Assembly: GCA_037176705.1 (NCBI GenBank)
Contig: CM073895.1
Coordinates: 3,391,051-3,455,050, forward strand
Length of the DNA stretch: 64,000 bases
Source of the DNA: Molossus alvarezi
Lineage: Eukaryota > Chordata > Mammalia > Chiroptera > Molossidae
Reading direction: 5' to 3'
Below are positions 33,190 through 42,944 of the stretch, in pieces. The translations under genes were made by a program, and so were the position numbers. A model generated the notes under the pieces. It ran no database searches, had not been told where the DNA came from, and worked only from the letters and a program-made list of their open reading frames with translations. Every line of letters begins with the position of its first letter. Position 1 is the stretch's first letter.

Positions 33190-33330
33190 TCAGGGCGGAT
33201 GTGACACAATGTTTCAGCTCCTACAGCCCATGTCTCGGGGCGGATGTGACACAATGTTTCAGCTCCTACAGCCCATGTCTGGGGTGGATGTGGACATAGT
33301 GTCCGCACCTCCATATCTGGCTGAGCATCA
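33190..33330 (+). repeat. 45-bp tandem repeat, about 2.5 copies
   Basis: GGGCGGATGTGACACAATG begins at 33193 and again at 33238; a third, diverged start GGGTGGATGTGGACATAGTG lies at about 33283. The first two copies are nearly identical. Confidence 0.9.
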
Positions 33331-33384
33331 AAGGAACACAACTCCATAACCAAGAAGGGTTTATTCCAAAAATGGAAACGCACC

Positions 33385-33960
33385 TAATTTGTTTTGAAAA
33401 TCAACCACCATAATTCTTCCTCAACACTTTAGAGGAAAAAAAGATATGAAAAGATCCTAAGATGCCCTGCCAGTCTGGCTCATCAGTCCGTCCCTGGTCA
33501 GGGTCATGCAGGAGGCAACTAATCGATGTGTCTCTCTCACATCGATGCTTCTCTCTCTCCCTTCCTCCCTCCCAATCTATCTAAAATTCAACAGAAAAGA
33601 ATCCTCAGATGAGGATTTTAAAAAATGCTAAGAAAACATTTGACAAAATTTAGTAATCATTATAATGACAATTCTAAGAAAAATACAAAGAGAAATTTAA
33701 ACATGATAATGGGTATTTCTTCAAAACAAGCAGCAGGAATCTTTCTGAATGGTGAGTAACTGAGTGATGTACATTAGAATCAAGAGCCCAAGAGCCAGAC
33801 AGAATAATGTCATCACCACCGTTGTTCACCATTCTTTAAGATTTTAGAGAACGGAATAAGATTTTTCCAATGTTAAATCAGGACAAAGAGGAAGTAGAAC
33901 TGCCCCCACCCCCACCCCGTTAGGACTGGTTACTTGGAAAACCCAGGAGACTGCAGATAA
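33385..33960 (+). pseudogene. L1M ORF2 fragment split by a Ves SINE
   Basis: CAACCACCATAATTCTTCC and AGAGGAAAAAAAGATATGAA precede the SINE; GCTAAGAAAACATTTGACAA, AATTTAGTAATCATTATAAT, GAATCTTTCTGAATGGTGAG and CACCGTTGTTCACCATTCTT follow it, in L1 ORF2 order. Many frameshifts. Confidence 0.65.
33464..33624 (+). mobile_element. Ves SINE, internally deleted
   Basis: GCCCTGCCAGTCTGGCTCAT head start jumps after about 25 bp to CCCTGGTCAGGGTCATGCAG, so most of the tRNA-like region including the B box is missing. The 3' part (CATCGATGCTTCTCTCTC, CAATCTATCTAAAATTCAAC, CAGATGAGGATTTTAAAAAA) is normal. Flank repeat CTAAGA is short and imperfect. Confidence 0.88.
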
Positions 33961-34064
33961 AAGGGACTAGTGTTGGGAAGGCATCTTTTATTAGGTGCAT
34001 AATAGAAAGATAAAGAAAGAAGTATTTGTAGCTGTTCTCTGGCTTATAAATAATGTTACTAACA

Positions 34065-34305
34065 GAAAACAGTGCTTGCTACCAGGACTGTTCAAAGTTC
34101 TTTACATAGATTCATTCATTTGCCCCTCACCAGAAAGCTAGGAGGGGGATTTTGTTACGATCTCTGTCTTGAAGAGGAGGAAAGAAGGCAAGGGCAGGGG
34201 AAGAGGGGACCCGCAGACCTGGGAGCCCACGAGGAGTCCCGGGGGAATCCGGCAGGTCAGTCCTGATGCTGGCTGTGTCCCTGATCCACCGCCTCCCACT
34301 CCGCT
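34065..34305 (-). mobile_element. MIR SINE, antisense
   Basis: GTTCTTTACATAGATTCATT, TTGCCCCTCACCAGAAAGC, GATTTTGTTACGATCTCTGT and GAAGAGGAGGAAAGAAGG follow antisense MIR (GTGCTTTACATGTATTAAC, ATCCTCACAACAAC, ATTATCCCCATTTTACAG, GAGGAAACTGAGG). Confidence 0.6.
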
Positions 34306-34324
34306 AATGGGAGAAACCAATTAA

Positions 34325-35150
34325 ACAGAAAACTCTATGCTAAAAACGTTTTCTTTATCCACGCACACATACACGTACATTATTTTACATAAAGCATAAA
34401 TGAGTAACAGAATCATGGTATACGTGCACAGTTTATCCCCCCCCCCCCCCGGGGCTTGTTTCTCCACCTCCACGCTCCCTCCCTGATCACCCATGTCTGG
34501 AATGAACCCATGTCTGTCAGTGGCTGGCTGCCCCTTCATGTGTTCAGCATGCCACACAGCTACACACAGCATACCTGCGTTAACCCACCAAACGTCCGCC
34601 ACTGTGTCCCAAAACAGAGTCTTTGTGTAACTAGCTTGTGCTTCTAGTCTCCACCCTGTGTGCCCTTGTCTCCCAGCTGTCTCGCTCCTGGGGGTCATGG
34701 AGTTTGATTTTCTTCGGTGTTTGGCCACTCGGAATAAAGCTGCAGAAACTATCACTATGAGTAAATAGATAGATGATTGATACATAGATGATTGATAGAT
34801 AGATACATAGAAACATAGAAACATAGATAGATAATAGGTAAATAGATAATGGATGGATGGATATAAGATAGATAACACAGAAATAAACAGATAGATTGAT
34901 AACAAATATTTATATATGTTGTATTTATATATATTATATATATATACACACACACACGTGTGTGTGTGTGTGTGTGTGTGTGTATGAAACTTATAACTCT
35001 AGGCACCAGGATTTGGTATTTTTACATGATAGATACAATCTATATTTGTAATTTTAATGTATGTCAAATGCTTTCCAAACACCCTGTAAAACTACATTTC
35101 TACCAGGAACTGGTGAGCACACTGGAGTATCCTGCCAACAACAAGGGTTG
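34325..35150 (-). pseudogene. L1M antisense fragment broken by microsatellites
   Basis: GAATCATGGTATACGTGCAC, GGCCACTCGGAATAAAGCTG, CTATATTTGTAATTTTAATG and AACTACATTTCTACCAGGAA are antisense L1 3' blocks (GGATCATACTATAC, GAATAAAGCTGCTATAAAC, CATTTCCACCAGCAA). Interruptions: a C-run at about 34438-34450, (GATA)n at 34757-34900 and TA/CA/TG tracts at 34905-34984. Confidence 0.55.
34757..34984 (+). repeat. (ATAG)n, (TA)n and (TG)n microsatellites
   Basis: ATAGATAG-type repeats with interruptions, followed by TATATATATACACACACACG and a GTGTGT run. They lie inside antisense L1 sequence. Confidence 0.92.
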
Positions 35151-35235
35151 AAGCTCCCATGCCCCCCTTAATTTCCACGGCTGCTTTTCCTAAAGAAGGG
35201 ATCCCCTCTGAACTCCAACCTGCCCCTCTGGGCTG

Positions 35236-38200
35236 CTAATGGGGAGTGTGTCCTTCCTGATGGGGAGTGTGTCCTTCCCAGTGGGGGTGTGTCCTTCCCG
35301 GTGGGGAGTGTGTCCTTCCTGATGGGGAGTGTGCCCTTCCCGGTGGGGAGTGTGTCCTTCCTGGTGGGGGTGTGTCCTTCCTGATGGAGTGTGTCCTTCC
35401 TGATGGGGAGTGTGCCCTTCCCGGTGGGGAGTGTGCCCTTCCCGGTGGGGAGTGTGTCCTTCCCAGTGGGGGTGTGTGCTTCCTGATGGGGGTGTGTCCT
35501 TCCTGATGGAGTGTGTCCTTCCTGATGGAGTGTGTGTCCTTCCCGGTGGGGGTGTGTCCTTCCTGGTGGAGGGTGTGTCTTTCCTGGTGGAGGGTGTGTC
35601 TTTCCTCATGGGGGGTGTGTCCTTCCTGATGGAGTGTGTCCTCCTGGTGGGGAATGTGTCCTTCCTGATGGGGGGGGTGTCCTTCCTGGTGGGGGGTGTG
35701 TCCTTCCTGGTGGGGGGTGTGTCCTTCCTGGTGGGGGGTGTGCCCTTCCTGGTGGGGAATGTGTCCTTCCTGATGGGGGGGGTGTCCTTCCTGGTGGGGG
35801 GTGTGTCCTCCTGGTGGGGAATGTGTCCTTCCTGATGGGGGGGGTGTCCTTCCTGGTGGGGGGTGTGTCCTTCCTGGTGGGGGGTGTGTCCTTCCTGGTG
35901 GGGGGTGTGTCCTTCCTGGTGGGGGGTGTGTCCTTCCTGATGGGGGGGGTGTCCTTCCCGGTGGGGGTGTGCCCTTCCCAGTGGGGGTGTGTCCTTCCTG
36001 GTGGGGGGTGTGCCCTTCCCGGTGGGGGGTGTGTCCTTCCTGGTGGGGGGTGTGCCCTTCCTGGTGGGGGTGTGCCCTTCCTGGTGGGGGTATGTCCTTC
36101 CCGGTGGGGAGTGTGCCCTTCCCGGTGGGGGGTGTGTCCTTCCTGGTGGGGGGTGTGTCCTTCCTTGTGGGGGGGTGTCCTTCCTGGTGGGGGGTGTGTC
36201 TTTCCTGGTGGGGGGTGTGTCCTTCCTGGTGGGGAATGTGTCCTTCCTGGTGGGGGGTGTGTCCTTCCTGGTGGGGGGTGTGTCCTTCCTGGTGGGGGGT
36301 GTGTCCTTCCTGATGGGGGGTGTGTCCTTCCTGATGGGGGGTGTGTCCTTCCTGGTGGGGGGTGTGTCTTTCCTGGTGGGGGGTGTGTCCTTCCTGGTGG
36401 TGGGTGTGTCCTTCCTGATGGAGTGTGTCCTTCCTGGTGGGGGGTGTGTCCTTCCTGGTGGGGGGTGTGTCCTTCCTGATGGGGGGTGTGTCCTTCCTGG
36501 TGGGGGGTGTGTCCTTCCTGGTGGGGGGTGTGTCCTTCCTGGTGGGGGGTGTGTCCTTCCTGATGGGGGGTGTGTCCTTCCTGATGGGGGGTGTGTCCTT
36601 CCTGGTGGGGGGTGTGTCCTTCCTGGTGGGGGGTGTGTCCTTCCTTGTGGGGGGGGTGTCCTTCCTGGTGGGGGGTGTGTCTTTCCTGGTGGGGGGTGTG
36701 TCCTTCCTGGTGGGGGGTGTGTCTTTCCTGATGGAGTGTGTCCTCCTGGTGGGGGGTGTGTCCTTCCTGATGGGGGGTGTGTCCTTCCTGATGGGGGGTG
36801 TGTCCTTCCTGGTGGGGGGTGTGTCCTTCCTGGTGGGGGGTGTGTCCTTCCTGGTGGGGGGTGTGTCCTTCCTGGTGGGGGGTGTGTCCTTCCTGGTGGG
36901 GGGGTGTCCTTCCTGGTGGGGGGTGTGTCTTTCCTGGTGGGGGGTGTGTCCTTCCTGGTGGTGGGTGTGTCCTTCCTGATGGAGTGTGTCCTCCTGGTGG
37001 GGGGTGTGTCCTTCCTGATGGGGGGTGTGTCCTTCCTGATGGGGGGTGTGTCCTTCCTGGTGGGGGGTGTGTCTTTCCTGGTGGGGGGTGTGTCCTTCCT
37101 GGTGGTGGGTGTGTCCTTCCTGATGGAGTGTGTCCTCCTGGTGGGGAATGTGTCCTTCCTGGTGGGGGGTGTGTCCTTCCTGGTGGGGGGTGTGTCCTTC
37201 CTGGTGGGGGTGTGCCCTTCCCGGTGGGGAGTGTGCCCTTCCTGGTGGGGGGTGTGCCCTTCCCGGTGGGGAGTGTGTCCTTCCCGGTGGGGAGTGTGTC
37301 CTTCCCGGTGGGGAGTGTGTCCTTCCTGGTGGGGGTGTGTCCTTCCTGGTGGGGGTGTGCCCTTCCCGGTGGGGAGTGTGCCCTTCCTGGTGGGGGGTGT
37401 GCCCTTCCCGGTGGGGAGTGTGTCCTTCCCGGTGGGGAGTGTGTCCTTCCCGGTGGGGAGTGTGTCCTTCCCGGTGGGGAGTGTGCCCTTCCCGGTGGGG
37501 AGTGTGTCCTTCCTGGTGGGAGTGTGTCCTTCCCGGTGGGGAGTGTGTCCTTCCTGGTGGGGGGTGTGTCCTTCCCGGTGGGGAGTGTGTCCTTCCTGGT
37601 GGGGGGTGTGCCCTTCCCGGTGGGGGGTGTGTCCTTCCTGGTGGGGGGTGTGCCCTTCCTGGTGGGGGTGTGCCCTTCCTGGTGGGGGTATGTCCTTCCC
37701 GGTGGGGAGTGTGCCCTTCCCGGTGGGGGGTGTGTCCTTCCTGGTGGGGGGTGTGTCCTTCCTTGTGGGGGGGTGTCCTTCCTGGTGGGGGGTGTGTCTT
37801 TCCTGGTGGGGGGTGTGTCCTTCCTGGTGGGGAATGTGTCCTTCCTGGTGGGGGGTGTGTCCTTCCTGGTGGGGGGTGTGTCCTTCCTGGTGGGGGGTGT
37901 GTCCTTCCTGATGGGGGGTGTGTCCTTCCTGATGGGGGGTGTGTCCTTCCTGGTGGGGGGTGTGTCTTTCCTGGTGGGGGGTGTGTCCTTCCTGGTGGTG
38001 GGTGTGTCCTTCCTGATGGAGTGTGTCCTTCCTGGTGGGGGGTGTGTCCTTCCTGGTGGGGGGTGTGTCCTTCCTGATGGGGGGTGTGTCCTTCCTGGTG
38101 GGGGGTGTGTCCTTCCTGGTGGGGGGTGTGTCCTTCCTGGTGGGGGGTGTGTCCTTCCTGATGGGGGGTGTGTCCTTCCTGATGGGGGGTGTGTCCTTCC

Positions 38201-39113
38201 TGGTGGGGGGTGTGTCCTTCCTGGTGGGGGGTGTGTCCTTCCTTGTGGGGGGGGTGTCCTTCCTGGTGGGGGGTGTGTCTTTCCTGGTGGGGGGTGTGTC
38301 CTTCCTGGTGGGGGGTGTGTCTTTCCTGATGGAGTGTGTCCTCCTGGTGGGGGGTGTGTCCTTCCTGATTGGGGGTGTGTCCTTCCTGATGGGGGGTGTG
38401 TCCTTCCTGGTGGGGGGTGTGTCCTTCCTGGTGGGGGGTGTGTCCTTCCTGGTGGGGGGTGTGTCCTTCCTGGTGGGGGGTGTGTCCTTCCTGGTGGGGG
38501 GGTGTCCTTCCTGGTGGGGGGTGTGTCTTTCCTGGTGGGGGGTGTGTCCTTCCTGGTGGTGGGTGTGTCCTTCCTGATGGAGTGTGTCCTCCTGGTGGGG
38601 GGTGTGTCCTTCCTGATGGGGGGTGTGTCCTTCCTGATGGGGGGTGTGTCCTTCCTGGTGGGGGGTGTGTCTTTCCTGGTGGGGGGTGTGTCCTTCCTGG
38701 TGGTGGGTGTGTCCTTCCTGATGGAGTGTGTCCTCCTGGTGGGGAATGTGTCCTTCCTGGTGGGGGGTGTGTCCTTCCTGGTGGGGGGTGTGTCCTTCCT
38801 GATGGGGGGTGTGTCCTTCCTGATGGGGGGTGTGTCCTTCCTGGTGGGGGGTGTGTCCTTCCTGGTGGGGGGTGTGTCCTTCCTTGTGGGGGGGTGTCCT
38901 TCCTGGTGGGGGGTGTGTCTTTCCTGGTGGGGGGTGTGTCCTTCCTGGTGGGGGGTGTGTCCTTCCTGATGCGGGGTGTGTCCTTCCTGATGGGGGGGGT
39001 GTCCTTCCTGGTGGGGGGTGTGTCCTTCCTGGTGGGGGGTGTGTCCTTCCTGGTGGGGGGGGTGTCCTTCCTGGTGGGGGGTGTGTCTTTCCTGGTGGGG
39101 AGTGTGTCCTTCC
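35236..39113 (+). repeat. 3.9-kb G-rich 21-bp minisatellite, about 185 copies
   Basis: The main unit is TGTGTCCTTCCTGGTGGGGGG (21 bp, written here in parts: TGTGTCCTTCC plus TGGTGGGGGG). Variants have CCCGG for CCTGG, GATGG for GGTGG, GGGGAG, GGGAAT, and 1-3 bp length changes in the G-run. Copies with the CCCGGTGGGGAG form are enriched at 35270-35500 and 37210-37600. Because 21 is a multiple of three and the unit has no stop codon in any frame, both strands carry open frames of hundreds of codons (up to about 1,290 on the minus strand). Changes in G-run length shift frames without stopping them. The translated repeats have no domain and no start or splice context, so they are not called as genes. 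Positions 35993-37200 recur almost identically at 37591-38798. Confidence 0.97.
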
Positions 39114-39114
39114 T

Positions 39115-39915
39115 CACCATCCATGTGACCTGCCCTCTGGGCCGACTGACACCTGGGCCCCTGGGGGCTGGCTCCCTTCTGGGACTTGTCCGATCCCGGG
39201 GCCCTCACAGCAGAGGTGTGAACCCTTCCCCTGCGGCGGGCCCTCACGTACTGAGATGTCTCTGTTCTATTTGTCATTCCTTGCTACCATGAACATTTCT
39301 TTTGATTTATTGAATCTGCGTGTCATCTCCAGGGTCTGGGTCTCCGGCCCCATTGAAATGACCCTCTCTCCCCAGACGCTTCCTGCTGGGGCCCTGGCCT
39401 TGGACACCTCCCTGGTTCGTGTTTCCCGGGGTGGACGCGAGGGCTTGGCCTTTACTCTCCCCCAGAAAAACGGTCTTTTGTACCAACGCTGTTCCTAACC
39501 GTCCTCTTTCCCGGAGACAGAAGGTCCCCACACCGGGGTCTGCTGGGGCTCACCACAGGGTCCCTCTGCCGAACCGGGCGCAGGAATCGCTTGCAGTCGG
39601 TTCTGATGCTTGACAAGGACAGGCCCCTGTTCTTGGCTATTCCAGTACCAGTTCTCCCACATGAAGCTGCAAGTGATTCTTTTTTCTAATTTTCAAAATA
39701 AGCCCCAAACCAACCAGCAAGACAAGCCAAAAGCAGAGAGAACAGTCTGTCTCTGACTCCGTTCTCCGTGCGAGGCTGCGGCTGCTTGTTACTCACTTGC
39801 TGCTGGTGCTACTGCTGAAACGGAGGGGACCGATGGGCTTGGGGCTTGGCTCTCGGCCGCCCACCTCTCCAACCTCCTCTTAGTGCTGCTGTTTGTTCAC
39901 TTCACTGTCTCGGGC
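39115..39915. other. Unique noncoding DNA downstream of the array
   Basis: No gene or repeat recognised. ACCTGCCCTCTGGGCCGACT at 39128-39147 resembles ACCTGCCCCTCTGGGCTGCT just before the array (35218-35237). Confidence 0.4.
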
Positions 39916-39919
39916 TCTC

Positions 39920-40580
39920 TGATTACACAATCACATCAGGGAAAAGGGGGGCTAGTTTTATTTCCTCTTTTCTGGTTTTTATGCTAATTCTTTCCATTTT
40001 CTTCCATCCTTGCCTCCTCTGCAAAGCCAGGGCGACGCTGAATGACAACTGTGATTGTGAAACTCTCTTAGCTACCAGTTTTAATTCAGACGGCTGGAGT
40101 GTTTTGTTATTTGGGTGACATTTATTACTAGGTTTTAGCAAATAATGTTTTTATCATATTCAAGTGTTTTTGTTTGGCCCTGTCTTACCTAGGGTTTTCA
40201 TTATGAGTGGTATCAAAATTTTAATAATTGCCTTTTCAGCATCACTGGTTGGATCATATGTGTTTTCCTCCTCTATTTTCCGATAGAATGAATAAAATTG
40301 ATAGATGTTGTAACAGTCAGTCAACCGTGTATTGCTGGAACGAACTTCATTGTGATTAATTAAAATGAAATAATTATAAAAATATGAGACTATGCCTGTT
40401 TCTGTACTTCGTTTTTACTTTTACGCTTTATATGATTGCTTGTTCTGTATATTTATATAACTTACGTTAATGAGTAGGGTGGCCCGAGTTTTTCTGTTTT
40501 GACCTTGACCATGTTCTGCATAATACCATGCTTTTCTCCTTCAGTCTTAAAGCTTACGTTATTTCTTCCATTTTGTTACT
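39920..40580 (-). pseudogene. L1 ORF2 fragment, antisense
   Basis: GGGTTTTCATTATGAGTGGT, TTGCCTTTTCAGCATCACTG, GGATCATATGTGTTTTCCTC, AATAAAATTGATAGATGTTG, GTATTGCTGGAACGAACTTC follow the antisense L1 reverse-transcriptase region in order (GTTTTTATCATGAATGGG, GCCTTTTTCTGCATC, GATCATATGGTTTTC, TTGCATTCCTGGAATAAA). Confidence 0.65.
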
Positions 40581-40590
40581 TTCTTGTTAG

Positions 40591-40804
40591 TTTTTTTTTT
40601 TCTTTTTCTTTATGGATTTGAGAGAGAGAGGAAGGGAGAGGGAGAGAGAGAAACATGGATGAGAGAGAACATCGACTGGCTGCCTCCTGCACGCCCTCCA
40701 CTGGGGATCGGGTGCACAACCTGGGCATGTGCCCTGATCAGGAATCAAATTGGCGACCTCTTGGTGCAGGGTCGATGCTCAACCACTGAGCCATATAGCA
40801 GGGC
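40591..40804 (-). mobile_element. Ves SINE in L1, antisense
   Basis: T-run, GAGAAACATGGATGAGAGAG, CATCGACTGGCTGCCTCCTG, CCACTGGGGATCGGGTGC, CAGGAATCAAATTGGCGACC and head end CTGAGCCATATAGCAGGGC on the plus strand. Head variant with the CTTGGTGCAGGGTCGATGC form. Confidence 0.93.
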
Positions 40805-40814
40805 CCTCGGTGAC

Positions 40815-41290
40815 TCTCACCTCCATGTGTCCGTGCCACAGAGCAGTGACATAGGACCGTCCTTCCATTCAAGAGGAGTCAGGGTCCCCATCCCCTTGAA
40901 TCTGAGCTGGGCTTGTGACTACACTTAACCAAGGGCGTGGGGCTGGAGATGTTGTGAATCCCAGCACTGAGGACTTAAGGACCTTTGAGACTTGTGCTCC
41001 TGTCTTCATGCATGGAAGTTGGGGCGATGCTCTCTGAGGACCGAGACCTTGTGGAGAAGCTTATGGGGACCTGGAGAGCACATGGAGGGGGAGAGAAGAG
41101 ACCCAGAGGTCCTCAAGTCCTGACTGAGACTGTCCCCCAGCCCCGCCTCTAGCTGATGCCGACACAAGAGCGACTCCAATCAGCCCAAGTGAATCATGAG
41201 AAATGACCAACTTACATTGTTTTAAGCCATTCCATGTTAAAGACTGTTTTCTTTCGTGATGCAATAGCTACCTGATACCAAAGTATTTTT
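40815..41290 (+). mobile_element. MLT1-like LTR remnant
   Basis: CCTTGAATCTGAGCTGGGCT, GTGACTACACTTAACCAAGG, CACATGGAGGGGGAGAGAAG, CCTCTAGCTGATGCCGACAC, GTGAATCATGAGAAATGACC and TTGTTTTAAGCCATTCCATG, then GATGCAATAGCTACCTGATA, follow a MaLR-type LTR with the TTGTTTTAAGCCACTAAGTT end. Subfamily not assigned. Confidence 0.6.
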
Positions 41291-41640
41291 TCATCAGCTG
41301 TATTCAAAATCAAACAAGCATTTCTTTATTATTGTACGAAAATAAGACACCAACTCCTTTTCCCACCAAGACGACACCGGGCACCAACTAGGCAGATGTG
41401 AATTTTAGACCGGTTGGCTCCGTGTCTCCTTCTCCCCGGGACCTGCCGAGGGGGCACAGGGAACATGGGCAGGCCAGTCTGCCCCAGCCAGCCAGTGGGT
41501 CTCCTCTGCTTCAGGGATTCATATGTGATATTTATTGTACATGTTTGACACATTGCCCATCACTTTATCATTATACATTTATACTTAATGCTGTGTGTGT
41601 ATTTTCAAGGACATGTCATATTTCAACATTAGAACCCCCA
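41291..41640. other. Noncoding DNA before the 28-bp array
   Basis: AT-rich; CTGTATTCAAAATCAAACAA and TTATTGTACGAAAATAAGAC suggest decayed repeat sequence, but no family was identified. Confidence 0.35.
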
Positions 41641-41646
41641 GATGGA

Positions 41647-42454
41647 GTCCCTGCGTCCCAGCATGTTGGAGGGCGTCCCTGTGTCCCAGCACGTTGGAGG
41701 GAGTCCCTACGTCCCAGCATGTTGGAGGGCGTCCCTGTGTCCCAGCATGTTGGAGGGCGTCCCTGTGTCCCAGCACGTTGGAGGGAGTCCCTACGTCCCA
41801 GCATGTTGGAGGGCGTCCCTGTGTCCCAGCATGTTGGAGGGCGTCCCTGTGTCCCAGCATGTTGGAGGGCGTCCCTGTGTCCCAGCACGTTGGAGGGAGT
41901 CCCTACGTCCCAGCATGTTGGAGGGCGTCCCTGTGTCCCAGCATGTTGGAGGGCGTCCCTGCGTCCCAGCACGTTGGAGGGAGTCCCTACGTCCCAGCAT
42001 GTTGGAGGGCGTCCCTGCGTCCCAGCATGTTGGAGGGCGTCCCTGCGTCCCAGCATGTTGGAGGGCGTCCCTGCGTCCCAGCATGTTGGAGGGTGTCCCT
42101 GCGTCCCAGCATGTTGGAGGGAGTCCCTGCGTCCCAGCATGTTGGAGGGAGTCCCTGCGTCCCAGCATGTTGGAGGGAGTCCCTGCGTCCCAGCATGTTG
42201 GAGGGCGTCCCTGCGTCCCAGCATGTTGGAGGGTGTCCCTGCATCCCAGCACATTGGAGAGCGTCACTGCGTCCCAGCATGTTGGAGGGAGTCTCTGTGT
42301 CCCAGCATGTTGGAGGGAGTCCCTGCATCCCAGCACATTGGAGAGCGTCACTGTGTCCCAGCATGTTGGAGGGAGTCCCTGCGTCCCAGCATGTTGGAGG
42401 GAGTCCCTGCGTCCCAGCACGTTGGAGAGCGTCACTGTGTCCCAGCTTGTTGGA
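41647..42454 (+). repeat. 28-bp minisatellite, about 29 copies
   Basis: The unit joins GTCCCTGCGTCCCAGCATG and TTGGAGGGA (28 bp), with TGTGTC, TACGTC, GCACG, GGGC and AGAGCGTCAC variants. Towards the 3' end the AGCACATTGGAGAGCGTCAC variant recurs. 28 is not a multiple of three, yet no stop occurs in any plus-strand frame, so all three frames cycle through the same protein repeat; these frames are artefacts. Confidence 0.97.
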
Positions 42455-42940
42455 AATCTTTCTCGCCTGTCAAGTGAAGGTGTCCTGGTTCCCTGGGTGT
42501 CAGCCCTACAGCTACAGTCTGTCCACCACAGCAGAAGAGGCTGATTCCAATGGGATTTCCTTTCCCTCCTCCCCGTTATCTTGTGTATCTTTAATCATAA
42601 CGCTTCTCCTCTAACTAGGTAGGGAATGAAGCGGGAGACAGAATCCCAGGGAGCGGGCAGAGCAGGGAGAGGTGCCTGGGACTGTGAACGGCTGCCTTGG
42701 GTGGGGCCGGTGGCTGGCCTTCAGGGCACATGTCAGCCGACGAGGTGGCTCTGCTAACCCTGGCACACGGACTTCAGGCCACAGCTACTCATCACACAGC
42801 ATAGAGGTCCTCACGATACGGCTGAGTCACACGTGAAGTACGTGTTAGGTGGTGTGTAACTTACAGAGAACTGGAAAACATATCCCTCTAGAAAATGGCA
42901 TAAAATAGTCTCACACAAGGGAATACTCTCCTCTGTTAAC
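42455..42940. other. Unique noncoding DNA
   Basis: Nothing recognised. Confidence 0.4.
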
Positions 42941-42944
42941 TGCT

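Noticed and set aside
35236..39113. Open frames of up to about 1,290 codons (Arg-Lys-Asp-Thr-Pro, Gly-Arg-Thr-His-Pro and Glu-Gly-His-Thr-Pro-His type repeats on minus; Val-Ser-Phe-Leu and Cys-Pro-Ser-Trp types on plus)
   Set aside because: They follow automatically from a stop-free 21-bp unit. All six frames are open, the translation has no unique domain, and frames end shortly after the array ends.
35236..39113. CRISPR-like array
   Set aside because: Units are directly adjacent with no unique spacers, and the genome is mammalian.
41398..42614. Repetitive proteins of 300-360 codons in all three plus frames and 210 codons on minus
   Set aside because: The same 28-bp minisatellite read in different frames; no domain.
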